Shown one piece after another: positions 1 through 6,480 of a stretch of DNA of 10,134 nucleotides. The DNA lies in NCBI GenBank assembly GCA_023437285.1, contig JAEZGP010000344.1, positions 1-10,134 on the forward strand, read 5' to 3'. A program made the position numbers and the translations under genes. The DNA is from Actinomycetes bacterium (GTDB lineage: Bacteria; Actinomycetota; Actinomycetes; Mycobacteriales; Micromonosporaceae). Position 1 is the first letter of the stretch, and each line of letters opens with the position of its first letter. Below the pieces are notes generated by a model. It was not told the origin of the DNA. It ran no database searches and saw nothing but the letters and a program-made list of their open reading frames with translations.

Positions 1-772
1 CGCCGGGGCTGCCGATGGCACCCGCGCCGGCCGTCGCGAGGCCGCCGGCCCCGCCTGCCGGACGCGGCGCGTCGACGGCGCCACCGTTGCGGGTCGGCTC
101 GTCCTGCAGCGCCTCGCCGCGACCGGCCAGGTCGCGCAGCTGGCTCTCCAGGTAGGCCTTCAGTCGGGTGCGGTACTCCCGCTCGAACTGCTTGAGCTCC
201 TCGAGGTGCTTGGACAGCGCGGTGCGCTTGGCCTCGAGGCCGCCCATGGCCTCCTGGTGGCGGGTGCGGGCGTCACGCTCAAGCGCCTCGGCCTTGGAGC
301 GCGCCTCGCGGGTCAGCTCGTCGGCCTTGGTACGGGCGTCGGTGAGCAGCTTCTCGGCCTCACGACGCGCGTCCGACACGTGGTCGTCGGCGGTGCGCTG
401 GGCCATCATGAGCACCCGCAGCGCCTGCTGCTCGCCGTCGCCGGACGAGCCGCCCTGGGCACGCAGCTGCTCCAGCTCACCCTGCATCTGGCGGGCGGCC
501 TGCTCGGCGGACGCCTTCTCCCGCTGCACGCGGTCGAGCGTCGCCTTGAGGTCGTTCAGCTCGGCGGCCAACCGTGGGTCGCCGCCCGCGCCGGTCGCCG
601 GAGCCCGGCCACCACCCTGCGCCCGGAGCTCGTTGTTCTCCTCGATGAGTCGTGCGAGTTCGCGCTCAACTTCGTCGAGGAAAGCATCGACCTCCTCCTC
701 GTCGTACCCCCGCTTGCCGATCGGGGGCTTCTTGAACGCGACGTTGTGGACGTCAGCCGGGGTTAGCGGCAT
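1..772 (-). CDS. divIVA: DivIVA/Wag31 polar growth coiled-coil protein (3' partial)
   Basis: DivIVA-family protein (Wag31 in mycobacteria), a cytoplasmic coiled-coil scaffold that binds curved membrane at the poles and septum and directs tip growth; role from family knowledge. 257 residues are visible; the stop lies beyond base 1. The N-terminal domain (about residues 1-50) has the family signature [18 protein letters not shown] at 20-37, preceded by the membrane-contacting F13-K14-K15 region. A Gly/Ala/Pro-rich linker follows (about 52-66), then long heptad-like coiled coil (about 67-215) broken by a Gly/Ser stretch near 107-113. The coil ends in a conserved block at 197-215 ([19 protein letters not shown]). 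The visible tail (220-257) is low-complexity Gly/Ala/Pro. Start is ATG at 772 with GAGGAG 5 nt upstream. It lies 40 nt after yggT, probably in the same transcript. The visible length nearly matches mycobacterial Wag31, so little is likely missing. Confidence 0.95.
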   Translation of the reverse strand, partial: MPLTPADVHNVAFKKPPIGKRGYDEEEVDAFLDEVERELARLIEENNELRAQGGGRAPATGAGGDPRLAAELNDLKATLDRVQREKASAEQAARQMQGELEQLRAQGGSSGDGEQQALRVLMMAQRTADDHVSDARREAEKLLTDARTKADELTREARSKAEALERDARTRHQEAMGGLEAKRTALSKHLEELKQFEREYRTRLKAYLESQLRDLAGRGEALQDEPTRNGGAVDAPRPAGGAGGLATAGAGAIGSPG

Positions 773-777
773 CGAAT

Positions 778-783
778 CTCCTC
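778..783 (-). promoter_or_regulatory. divIVA ribosome binding site
   Basis: GAGGAG on the minus strand, 5 nt before the ATG at 772. It fixes the divIVA start. The whole yggT-divIVA gap is only 40 nt and I see no convincing promoter in it. Confidence 0.7.
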
Positions 784-812
784 GGGTCAGTCGCGGCCGC
801 GTGGTGCCGGGC

Positions 813-1121
813 CTAGCTCGACGATATGGCGATCAGGCTCGGAACCACGAAGTACATCAGCACGAACACAATAACCAGCAGCACAAGAGAAGCTAGGTCG
901 ACGCTCACCGTACCAACTCGCAGCGGTGGGATCACTCGCCTCAACGCCTTGAGGGGCGGATCGGTGACGCTCCAGACAATTTCGAGCGCTGCCGCGGAGC
1001 CGCGGGCGGGACGCCAGCGGCGGCCGAGACTGAGCACCGTACCCAGGATGAAACGGGCGATAAGCGTCAGCAGGAAGAAGTAGATGACCAGGTACAGGAC
1101 CTGAAAAACCACCGACAGCAC
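813..1121 (-). CDS. yggT: YggT family small membrane protein
   Basis: A 102-residue integral membrane protein of the YggT family, commonly found between sepF and divIVA in Actinobacteria; its biochemical function is not established. Two hydrophobic segments are visible: about residues 4-28 (N-terminal) and about 74-98 (C-terminal). Between them is the family's conserved loop, [15 protein letters not shown] at about 53-67. The furthest possible start is GTG at 1121, because an in-frame TAG lies at 1128-1130. The Shine-Dalgarno is weak there: an AGGA sits only 1 nt away. GTG at codon 4 (10 nt after the AGGA) is an alternative that would remove three residues. The gene begins 15 nt after the sepF stop, so co-transcription with sepF is likely. 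Identity is firm; the exact start is not. Confidence 0.9.
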   Translation of the reverse strand: MLSVVFQVLYLVIYFFLLTLIARFILGTVLSLGRRWRPARGSAAALEIVWSVTDPPLKALRRVIPPLRVGTVSVDLASLVLLVIVFVLMYFVVPSLIAISSS

Positions 1122-1136
1122 GTCCTGCTACGCCTC

Positions 1137-1868
1137 TCAGCCATGCTCAAAGAACCCGCCCTGAGCGATCTTCGCCTTGTCCTCTGCGGTGACCTGCACA
1201 TTGGCGGGCGAAAGCAGGAAGACGCGGTTGGTGACGCGCTCCATGCTACCGCGCAGTCCGAACGCGAGCCCGGCGGCGAAGTCGACGAGCCGACGGGCGT
1301 CGGGCTCATCCATCTCCGTGAGGTTCATGATGACGGGCACACCCTCGCGGAAGTGCTCGCCGATCGTGCGCGCCTCCTTGTAGGTGGTCGGGTGGACCGT
1401 CGTGATCTGGTAACGCCCGTCGTGCGTGGTCTCGTAACCCTCCCCGACCACGGCCCGCTCGCGGAGTTGGACCTGCGGCGCGAGCGCGAGGTTGTCCTGT
1501 GTCGGGTAACTGGTGGACGCCGAGGTGCCCGGCCGCGCCAGCGATCGCACGCTGCCGCGCTCGGCCACCACCGGGTCGCCCGCGTGTCCGCGATCGCCCA
1601 GGTGGGAGCGGTCGCGCTCCACCCGCTCGCGGTCGGCGCGCTCGCGCTCGGCGGCCCGCTCGGCCGCGCGCTCCGCGGCCCGGTCGGCCAGGCTGGCGCG
1701 CTCCGCGGCCCGGTCGGCGAGCCGCTCACCAGGGCGGGAGCCGCGCGGACGGACCGGCTGGAACTCCTCGTCGTCGGCGAACTCGTCGTCGTAGTCACCG
1801 GGGTAGGCGCGATCGTCCTCCTCCTCGACCAGGCCCAGCCACACACCGGCCCTGCGCAGTGCACCCAT
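1137..1868 (-). CDS. sepF: SepF, membrane anchor of the FtsZ ring
   Basis: SepF links FtsZ polymers to the membrane; in Actinobacteria, which lack FtsA, it is the main Z-ring anchor (family knowledge). The 243-residue protein starts with an amphipathic membrane-targeting segment (residues 1-15, [15 protein letters not shown]). An acidic stretch follows (15-36), then a long charged, disordered Ala/Arg/Glu/Asp linker (about 45-135) that includes a short internal repeat. The conserved SepF core is at about 153-243, with recognisable [14 protein letters not shown] (153-166), the [11 protein letters not shown] strand (177-187), the [18 protein letters not shown] region (195-212) and FLLSPANV (217-224). 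The start is ATG at 1868 with GGAGGGG 7 nt upstream. A 218-nt gap from yggS with a hairpin and an AT-rich patch suggests a separate promoter for sepF-yggT(-divIVA). Its expected partner, the FtsZ C-terminal peptide, is intact in this window. Confidence 0.97.
   Translation of the reverse strand: MGALRRAGVWLGLVEEEDDRAYPGDYDDEFADDEEFQPVRPRGSRPGERLADRAAERASLADRAAERAAERAAERERADRERVERDRSHLGDRGHAGDPVVAERGSVRSLARPGTSASTSYPTQDNLALAPQVQLRERAVVGEGYETTHDGRYQITTVHPTTYKEARTIGEHFREGVPVIMNLTEMDEPDARRLVDFAAGLAFGLRGSMERVTNRVFLLSPANVQVTAEDKAKIAQGGFFEHG
1666..1718 (-). repeat. 23-bp direct repeat, 30-bp period, inside sepF linker
   Basis: Two identical 23-bp copies (1666-1688 and 1696-1718, plus-strand core CGCGCTCCGCGGCCCGGTCG) are spaced by exactly 30 bp, so the repeat is in frame. 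In the protein it gives [10 protein letters not shown] followed by [10 protein letters not shown] (residues 51-70), running on into further AER/RER units to about residue 87. This is repeat growth in the disordered SepF linker, not a separate element. Confidence 0.8.
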
Positions 1869-1875
1869 CGCCGCG

Positions 1876-1882
1876 CCCCTCC
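1876..1882 (-). promoter_or_regulatory. sepF ribosome binding site
   Basis: GGAGGGG on the minus strand, 7 nt before the ATG at 1868. It supports that start, which places the amphipathic helix at the N-terminus. Confidence 0.7.
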
Positions 1883-2010
1883 GTCGCTCTGCGGCACGCC
1901 CCCGTGTCGTGCTGCCCCTCTGCGGCCGCCACCGCAGTCATCCCGGCCGGGCGGTTCGCGGCCGCCGACCTGGATTCCGGTCAGATGACACCGGCCCACC
2001 CACTGACGCC

Positions 2011-2048
2011 GACGCGCCGCCGGTGCGGACCCGCACCGCCGGCGCGCC
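2011..2048 (-). terminator. Long GC-rich hairpin between yggS and sepF
   Basis: On the minus strand an inner stem CGGTGCG / CGCACCG encloses a GGTC loop. The stem continues outward past one G-G mismatch with a further run of about nine pairs (GGCGCGCCG with CGGCGCGTC, including one G-U). The hairpin begins 38 nt after the yggS stop. No U-tract follows, so it could be a U-less actinobacterial terminator, an attenuator in the sepF leader, or a DNA-level inverted repeat. Pairing was worked out by hand. Confidence 0.4.
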
Positions 2049-2070
2049 AAATAACAGTGATGTAGTTCAG
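2047..2070 (-). promoter_or_regulatory. AT-rich patch upstream of sepF, candidate promoter region
   Basis: CTGAACTACATCACTGTTAT (2070-2051 on the minus strand, continuing TTGG to 2047) is a conspicuous AT-rich stretch in an otherwise GC-rich gap, directly before the hairpin. It may hold a promoter or regulator site for sepF. I could not place a -35/-10 pair with proper spacing, so this is a location guess only. The rest of the gap down to the sepF ribosome binding site shows nothing I recognise. Confidence 0.25.
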
Positions 2071-2086
2071 CGCCCTGAGCACCAGG

Positions 2087-2851
2087 CTACCGGAGCGGCG
2101 GGCGGTTACCGAGCAATGCGCTACCGATGCGGACATGTGTCGCGCCGTGAGCCAGCGCGTCGGCGAGATCGCCGCTCATTCCGGCGGACACAGCGTGAGC
2201 AGTCGGATATCCGACACGAAGTCGCGCCGCGATGTCCGCCAGCAGGGTGAACGCCCGTGCCGGTGGCCAACCCAGCGGTGCCACGGCCATCACTCCGCGT
2301 AGCTGAAGGCGCGATCCGGCCGCCACCGCGGCGGCGACACGCGCCAGGTCGCGGTCGGGCTCCGGCGCCGGACCCGACACGCCGGGGGCGTACCCGGGCG
2401 GCGCGACGGCCCCGCCGCGGGTCGGATCAGCGTCGAGACTGACCTGGACGAACACCTCCAGGTCGGTGTCGCGATGGCGCTGCGCCGCCCGGCTCAGCGC
2501 CTCGGCCAGCCGCACGTTGTCCACCGAGTGCACGACGTCGGCGTAGCGGACCACCGAGGCGCACTTGTTGCGCTGCAACTGGCCGACGAAGTGCCAGCGC
2601 GGCGCGGCGCCCAGGGCGGCCACCTCCGCCGCCTTGGGCGCCGCCTCCTGGTCGCGGTTCTCCCCGACATCCGTGACGCCCAGGGCCGCGAGGTGGTAGA
2701 CGTCGCTCGCCGGGTACGTCTTGGTGACCGCCACGAGCGTCACCTCGGCCGGGTCCCGGCCCGCCGCCGCGCAGCCGTCGGCGATCTCCGCCCGGATCCG
2801 GGCGAGGTTGGCCGACAGCTGGGCGCGCCGCGCTTGCTCCGGGGCGCTCAC
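2087..2851 (-). CDS. yggS: YggS/PROSC family PLP-binding protein
   Basis: YggS (PLPBP/PROSC) is a single-domain, alanine-racemase-fold protein that binds pyridoxal 5'-phosphate and takes part in vitamin B6 and amino-acid homeostasis; it has no known catalytic activity. The 254-residue protein shows the PLP lysine in [10 protein letters not shown] (K44), the conserved [10 protein letters not shown] (61-70), [17 protein letters not shown], and the C-terminal phosphate-binding signature [21 protein letters not shown] short Pro/Gly-rich insertion ([15 protein letters not shown]) precedes the [10 protein letters not shown] strand. The start is GTG at 2851, overlapping the ftsZ stop in GTGA. I see no strong Shine-Dalgarno in the ftsZ end, so translation probably couples to ftsZ. 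The gene usually between ftsZ and yggS in this segment (yfiH/pgeF) is absent. Confidence 0.93.
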   Translation of the reverse strand: MSAPEQARRAQLSANLARIRAEIADGCAAAGRDPAEVTLVAVTKTYPASDVYHLAALGVTDVGENRDQEAAPKAAEVAALGAAPRWHFVGQLQRNKCASVVRYADVVHSVDNVRLAEALSRAAQRHRDTDLEVFVQVSLDADPTRGGAVAPPGYAPGVSGPAPEPDRDLARVAAAVAAGSRLQLRGVMAVAPLGWPPARAFTLLADIAARLRVGYPTAHAVSAGMSGDLADALAHGATHVRIGSALLGNRPPLR

Positions 2852-3951
2852 TCGCCGTTCTTGAGGAAGTCGGGCACGTCCACGTCGTCGAAGAGCACCC
2901 GGCGGGGCCCGGTCTGCACCGGCGGCGGCGGACCCGCCTGCCGCGGCGGCTGCCCCTGCTCGGTTGGCAGCTTGCGCTGCAGCTCGGCCGGCTTGTAGGC
3001 CGGCGCGCCGCCGTCGAACCCAGCCGCTATCACCGTGACGCGCACCTCGTCGCCGAGGGCATCGTCGATGACCGCGCCGAAGATGATGTTCGCGTCCGAG
3101 TGCGCGGCGTCGGTGACCAACTGGGCCGCGTCGTTGATCTCGAAGAGGCCCAGGTCGGACCCGCCCGCGATCGACAGCAGCACGCCGCGCGCGCCGTCCA
3201 TGCTCTGCTCCAGCAGCGGGCTGGAGATGGCCGCCTCGGCCGCCTCCACCGCGCGGTTGTCGCCGCGCGCGCTGCCGATGCCCATGAGGGCGCTGCCCGC
3301 GCCGCTCATGACGCTCTTGACGTCGGCGAAGTCGAGATTGATCAGGCCCGGCGTGGTGATCAGGTCGGTGATGCCCTGGACACCCGAGAGCAGCACCTGG
3401 TCGGCCTGCCGGAAGGCGTCCATCATGCTGATGCCCCGGTCGCCGAGCGCCAGCAGGCGGTCGTTGGGGATCACGATGAGCGTGTCGCACTGCTGGCGCA
3501 GCTCCTCGATGCCCGACTCGGCCTGCACTTGGCGCCGCTTGCCCTCGAACGAGAACGGCCGGGTGACCACGCCGATGGTCAACGCGCCGAGCTTGCGGGC
3601 GATGTTGGCCACCACCGGCGCGCCGCCGGTGCCGGTGCCGCCGCCCTCGCCGCAGGTCACGAAGACCATGTCGGCGCCGCGCAGCACCTCCTCGATCTCG
3701 TCACGGTGGTCCTCGGCGGCGTTCTTGCCGACGTCGGGGTTGGCGCCGGCACCGAGCCCGCGGGTCAGCTCCCGACCCACATCGAGCTTGACGTCGGCGT
3801 CGCTCATCAGCAGGGCCTGGGCATCGGTGTTGATCGCAATGAACTCAACGCCCTTGAGACCGACCTCGATCATCCGGTTGACGGCGTTCACCCCGCCACC
3901 GCCGATGCCAACCACCTTGATGACCGCCAGGTAGTTGTGCGGAGGTGTCAT
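2848..3951 (-). CDS. ftsZ: FtsZ, tubulin-like cell division GTPase
   Basis: FtsZ polymerises with GTP into the cytoplasmic Z-ring that recruits the divisome. The 367-residue protein begins [20 protein letters not shown], the standard actinobacterial N-terminus. The tubulin signature GGGTGTGG is at 103-110, the [10 protein letters not shown] segment at 131-140, and the T7 synergy loop NLDFADV at 205-211, whose D207 and D210 complete GTP hydrolysis in the next subunit. The globular body ends near 312. A short Pro/Gln-rich linker (about 315-352) leads to the C-terminal peptide [10 protein letters not shown] (355-364), the SepF-binding tail. I chose ATG at 3951 over the adjacent TTG at 3954, because GGGAAGG lies 5 nt from the ATG but only 2 nt from the TTG. 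Residue 100 is Cys, where I would expect Ala just before the signature. A 223-nt leader suggests independent transcription, and the stop overlaps yggS. Confidence 0.99.
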   Translation of the reverse strand: MTPPHNYLAVIKVVGIGGGGVNAVNRMIEVGLKGVEFIAINTDAQALLMSDADVKLDVGRELTRGLGAGANPDVGKNAAEDHRDEIEEVLRGADMVFVTCGEGGGTGTGGAPVVANIARKLGALTIGVVTRPFSFEGKRRQVQAESGIEELRQQCDTLIVIPNDRLLALGDRGISMMDAFRQADQVLLSGVQGITDLITTPGLINLDFADVKSVMSGAGSALMGIGSARGDNRAVEAAEAAISSPLLEQSMDGARGVLLSIAGGSDLGLFEINDAAQLVTDAAHSDANIIFGAVIDDALGDEVRVTVIAAGFDGGAPAYKPAELQRKLPTEQGQPPRQAGPPPPVQTGPRRVLFDDVDVPDFLKNGE

Positions 3952-3956
3952 CAATG

Positions 3957-3963
3957 CCTTCCC
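3957..3963 (-). promoter_or_regulatory. ftsZ ribosome binding site
   Basis: GGGAAGG on the minus strand, within a purine run GAAGGGAAGG, 5 nt from the ATG at 3951. Its spacing decides for ATG rather than the preceding TTG. Confidence 0.7.
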
Positions 3964-4007
3964 TTCGAGGTGCGTCGCGGTCGATCAGCGCACCAGCCAC
4001 CTCGCCG

Positions 4008-4020
4008 GTCCACGGTGGAC
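4008..4020. repeat. 13-bp palindrome in ftsZ leader
   Basis: GTCCAC-N-GTGGAC is a perfect 6+6 inverted repeat with one central base, 57 bp upstream of the ftsZ ATG. Such a short symmetric site could be an operator; in RNA a 1-nt loop would have to open to a shorter stem. No regulator is recognised. Confidence 0.5.
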
Positions 4021-4076
4021 GGTAGCCCGAGCGCGTACGGTTCGGGGGCAAACCCTCACCGTCTACTTGAGGCTCA

Positions 4077-4091
4077 TAGTTATGTGAACTA
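4077..4091. repeat. AT-rich inverted repeat in ftsZ leader
   Basis: TAGTT-ATGTG-AACTA on the plus strand is a 5+5 inverted repeat in an AT-rich island (about 4064-4096) within a GC-rich leader. On the minus strand it reads TAGTTCACATAACTA. Its place just downstream of the candidate promoter would suit an operator or a second promoter. Function is unproven. Confidence 0.4.
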
Positions 4092-4106
4092 GAATTCCTG
4101 CCCCGG

Positions 4107-4135
4107 ACCGTAGGCGCCACAACGAGCCGATCCAA
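4107..4135 (-). promoter_or_regulatory. Candidate ftsZ promoter
   Basis: On the minus strand, TTGGAT (4135-4130) and TACGGT (4112-4107) are separated by 17 nt. The -10 is close to the actinobacterial TAGRRT type, while the -35 matches only its TTG half. The site is 40 nt past the ftsQ stop and would give a leader of about 150 nt. Other actinobacteria are known to place ftsZ promoters between ftsQ and ftsZ. The match is weak and high GC makes chance matches common. Confidence 0.3.
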
Positions 4136-4174
4136 GGACCTCGGGCGGCGTGTCTTCTCCCCGTTGTCCGGGTG

Positions 4175-4945
4175 TTATCCCACAGTGACGAATTCGGGCG
4201 CGCTCACATCGATGAGCGTGCCCTCCCTTTTGAGCAACGCCGTCGCCACGCGGGCCTTGGTGTCGTTGTCCTCCGCGTCCCCCCACACGACCGTACGGCC
4301 GCCGCCCAGCTCCAGGCGGATGCGTGCCGGCGTCGGCGCGACGATGCGGACCAGGCCCTCGCGCAACTGCGGGGTCAGTGACCCCAGCACCCGGACGACG
4401 GACCGGGTGGCCACATCGTCGGGGCCCGGCGTCGCCAACACGACCAACGGCAGCTCCCGGGGGCGCTGCGCCAGGCTCTGGAACACGACGCCCGCCGGGT
4501 CGATCACGGCGAACCGGCCGCCGACCGGCACCGCCGCCAGCGCCACCCGCTCGTGCACCTCGATGACCAACGTGGCGGGCCACTGCCGGCGTACGTGCGC
4601 CTCCCGTACGGGCGCCAGCCCGCTGACCGCCGCGCGTACCCGGTCGAGGTCCACCCGGGCCAGCGGCGTGCCCGGCGCAACGGCGGCCGCGGCCGTCACC
4701 TCCTCGGCGGTGAGCACGGACGTGCCGGTCACCGTGACCTCCCGCACGCCGAGCAGCGACGTGCCGAAGATCACCCAGCCCAGCAGCGCCGCCAACCCCA
4801 GCGCGCCAACAACCGCGAGCCACGGCGCCGCCGTGCGCAGGCGGCGCCGGCGGATGCGCTGATGGAACCGGCGCACCGAGGCCGGCACGGAGCGGCCCGG
4901 CGCGCGGACCAGGCGCCAGCGCCGGGCGACCTCGGTGCGGATCAC
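4175..4945 (-). CDS. ftsQ: FtsQ, divisome membrane protein with POTRA domain
   Basis: FtsQ (DivIB) is a bitopic membrane protein that scaffolds the late divisome with FtsB, FtsL, FtsW and FtsI. The 256-residue protein has a basic cytoplasmic tail (1-40, rich in Arg), one transmembrane helix (about 41-61, PWLAVVGALGLAALLGWVIF), then an extracellular POTRA domain (about 66-133: LGVREVTVTGTSVLT ... HVRRQWPATLVIEVHER). The FtsQ-type beta domain follows (about 135-256), with VIDPAGVVF at 147-155 and the conserved WGDAEDNDTKARVA near 221-233. The start is GTG at 4945, 4 nt after the murC stop (TGA at 4950-4952). The Shine-Dalgarno is poor, which points to coupling with murC translation. A later in-frame start would trim the basic tail, so the exact start is less sure than the identity. 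Confidence 0.95.
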   Translation of the reverse strand: MIRTEVARRWRLVRAPGRSVPASVRRFHQRIRRRRLRTAAPWLAVVGALGLAALLGWVIFGTSLLGVREVTVTGTSVLTAEEVTAAAAVAPGTPLARVDLDRVRAAVSGLAPVREAHVRRQWPATLVIEVHERVALAAVPVGGRFAVIDPAGVVFQSLAQRPRELPLVVLATPGPDDVATRSVVRVLGSLTPQLREGLVRIVAPTPARIRLELGGGRTVVWGDAEDNDTKARVATALLKREGTLIDVSAPEFVTVG

Positions 4946-4949
4946 GCGA

Positions 4950-6404
4950 TCAGCCGTCCGCGTCCGCCACGGCGTGCCGGGCCACGTACGCCCCGGCGGA
5001 GCGCTCCCGGCCGCGCAGGTCCAGCGCGGCGAGCAGCTCGTCGCCCATGAGCGAGATCGGCGGCGCCCCCATGGTCACCACGACGTCGCCCTCCTGGGCA
5101 CGGGCGACCACCTCGCCGGCCACGTCCTCCCAGGACGCGACGAAGACCTTCCGGTCGGCGGGCAGGTCGATCGCCGCGGTGAGCGCGATGCCGCCCTCGC
5201 CCGGCGCGCGCGCCTCACCCGGCCCGAACACCTCCATCACCACGGCCTCGTCGGCGATGGCCAGCGCCGTCGCGATCTCGGCCTGCAGGTCGCGGGTGCG
5301 GTAGACCCGGTACGGCTGGAACACCACGATGAGCCGTCCCCCGCCGGCGACCTCGCGCAGCGTGTGCAGCGCCGCGGTCATGGCGGTCGGGTGATAGGCG
5401 TACTCGTCGTAGACGCGTACGCCGTCGGCGACGCCCTTGAGCTCGAAGCGGCGCCGCACGCCCGGGAACGCGGCGAGCGCCTCGGCGATCGCGGCGACCG
5501 GCAGCCCCAGCTTGACGGCGACGAGCACGGCGGCGGCGCTGTTGAGCCCCAGGTGCCGGCCCGGTACGGGCAGCGCGAACTCGCCCAGCGACACCCCGTC
5601 GAGGGCGGCCAGGTAGCGGGCCCCGACCGGGCTGGAGCGCAGCTCGCTGATCCGCAGGTCGGCGTCCTCGGCCTCGCCGTACGTGAGGACGGTCAGCCCG
5701 GCCGCGCGTACCCGCCCGGCCAGGATGCGCGCCTGCGGGTCGTCGGCGCAGATCGCCACGTACCCGTCGGGCTCAGTGCGCTGGCAGAACTCGAGGAAGG
5801 TCTCCTGCAGCCCGTCGAGGTCCCCGTACGTGTTGAGGTGGTCGGCGTCGATGTTCGTCACGATCGACACGTACGGCCGGTAGTGCAGGAACGACCGGTC
5901 GCTCTCGTCGGCCTCGGCGACGAAGTACTCCCCCGTGCCGTGGTGGGCGTTCGAGCCGACCTCGGAGATCTCCCCGCCGATGACGAACGACGGGTCGAGC
6001 CCGCAGTGCTGCAGGATCGACGTGATCATGGACGTGGTGGTCGTCTTGCCGTGCGTACCGGCCACGGCGATGGTGCGCCGGCCGGCCATGCACGCCGCCA
6101 GCGCCTGCGAGCGGTGCAGCACCCGCAGCCCGCGCGAGCGCGCCTCGACCAGCTCCAGGTGGTCCGACGGGATCGCCGTGGAGTAGACCACGGTGTCGAC
6201 GCCGTCGAGGTTGTCCGCCACGTGCTGCATGTGGATCGTGGCGCCCAGCGCCCGCAGCGCCGCCAGCGCCGGCCAGTCCTTCAGCTCGCTGCCGGTCACC
6301 GGTACGCCGCGGGTCAGCAGCAGCCGCGCCAGGCCGCTCATGCCGACCCCGCCCACCCCGATCAGGTGAACGGTGCCCAACTCCTCCGCCGTCAGTTCAC
6401 TCAT
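4950..6404 (-). CDS. murC: MurC, UDP-N-acetylmuramate--L-alanine ligase
   Basis: MurC joins L-alanine to UDP-MurNAc with ATP in the cytoplasm, the first step of stem-peptide assembly. The 484-residue protein has the N-terminal UDP-substrate domain with VHLIGVGGVGMSGLARLL (12-29), the ATP P-loop AGTHGKTTTT (115-124), the central Mur ligase segments AEADESDRSF (163-172) and TNIDADHLNTYGD (183-195), PGRHLGLNSAAAV (281-293), and a C-terminal domain. Two C-terminal signatures differ from the usual DDYGHHPTE and QPHRYSRT: here they are DEYAYHPTA (333-341) and QPYRVYRT (363-370). I chose ATG at 6404 because a perfect GGAGGT lies 6 nt upstream and the protein then starts MSELTAEELG. An upstream ATG at 6437 would add eleven low-complexity residues encoded by the intergenic element. 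It follows murG by 73 nt and precedes ftsQ by 4 nt. Confidence 0.97.
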   Translation of the reverse strand: MSELTAEELGTVHLIGVGGVGMSGLARLLLTRGVPVTGSELKDWPALAALRALGATIHMQHVADNLDGVDTVVYSTAIPSDHLELVEARSRGLRVLHRSQALAACMAGRRTIAVAGTHGKTTTTSMITSILQHCGLDPSFVIGGEISEVGSNAHHGTGEYFVAEADESDRSFLHYRPYVSIVTNIDADHLNTYGDLDGLQETFLEFCQRTEPDGYVAICADDPQARILAGRVRAAGLTVLTYGEAEDADLRISELRSSPVGARYLAALDGVSLGEFALPVPGRHLGLNSAAAVLVAVKLGLPVAAIAEALAAFPGVRRRFELKGVADGVRVYDEYAYHPTAMTAALHTLREVAGGGRLIVVFQPYRVYRTRDLQAEIATALAIADEAVVMEVFGPGEARAPGEGGIALTAAIDLPADRKVFVASWEDVAGEVVARAQEGDVVVTMGAPPISLMGDELLAALDLRGRERSAGAYVARHAVADADG

Positions 6405-6480
6405 GCCGCCACCTCCGCTGCGCTCCGGCGTCGCCATGAGATCCCACCGAGCCGATGATTCGCTCGCTGACGCTCGCTCA
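6405..6480 (-). repeat. Repeat-like murG-murC intergenic element
   Basis: On the minus strand the spacer opens with two tandem 10-mers, TGAGCGAGCG and TCAGCGAGCG (6480-6461). The first T-G-A is the murG stop codon. A middle part reads AATCATCGGCTCGGTGGGAT, and it ends in a purine-rich arm (CCGGAGCGCAGCGGAGGTGG) that carries the murC ribosome binding site. The tandem 10-mers and the echo of GAGCG/CAGCG in both arms are directly visible. That this is one copy of a dispersed intergenic family is an inference from similar sequences I recall in Micromonosporaceae genomes; only one copy is in the window. Confidence 0.45.
6411..6416 (-). promoter_or_regulatory. murC ribosome binding site
   Basis: GGAGGT on the minus strand, 6 nt before the ATG at 6404. 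It decides the murC start against the ATG at 6437, and it lies inside the repeat-like murG-murC spacer. Confidence 0.8.

Noticed and set aside
2852..3490. Open reading frame continuing upstream of yggS across ftsZ
   Set aside because: The upstream part is an out-of-frame translation of ftsZ (Arg/Gly/His-rich). YggS homology starts at the GTG at 2851.
3952..3954. TTG start one codon before the ftsZ ATG
   Set aside because: It is too close to the ribosome binding site (2 nt), and known actinobacterial FtsZ proteins start [12 protein letters not shown].
4062..4076. Four-codon open frame (M-S-L-K-stop) in the ftsZ leader
   Set aside because: It has no Shine-Dalgarno and is short enough to be chance. 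Without conservation data it does not merit a call as a leader peptide.
6405..6437. Longer murC start at ATG 6437 (MATPERSGGGG extension)
   Set aside because: The extension is encoded by the intergenic element, has no homology to MurC, and the downstream ATG at 6404 has a perfect GGAGGT at ideal spacing.
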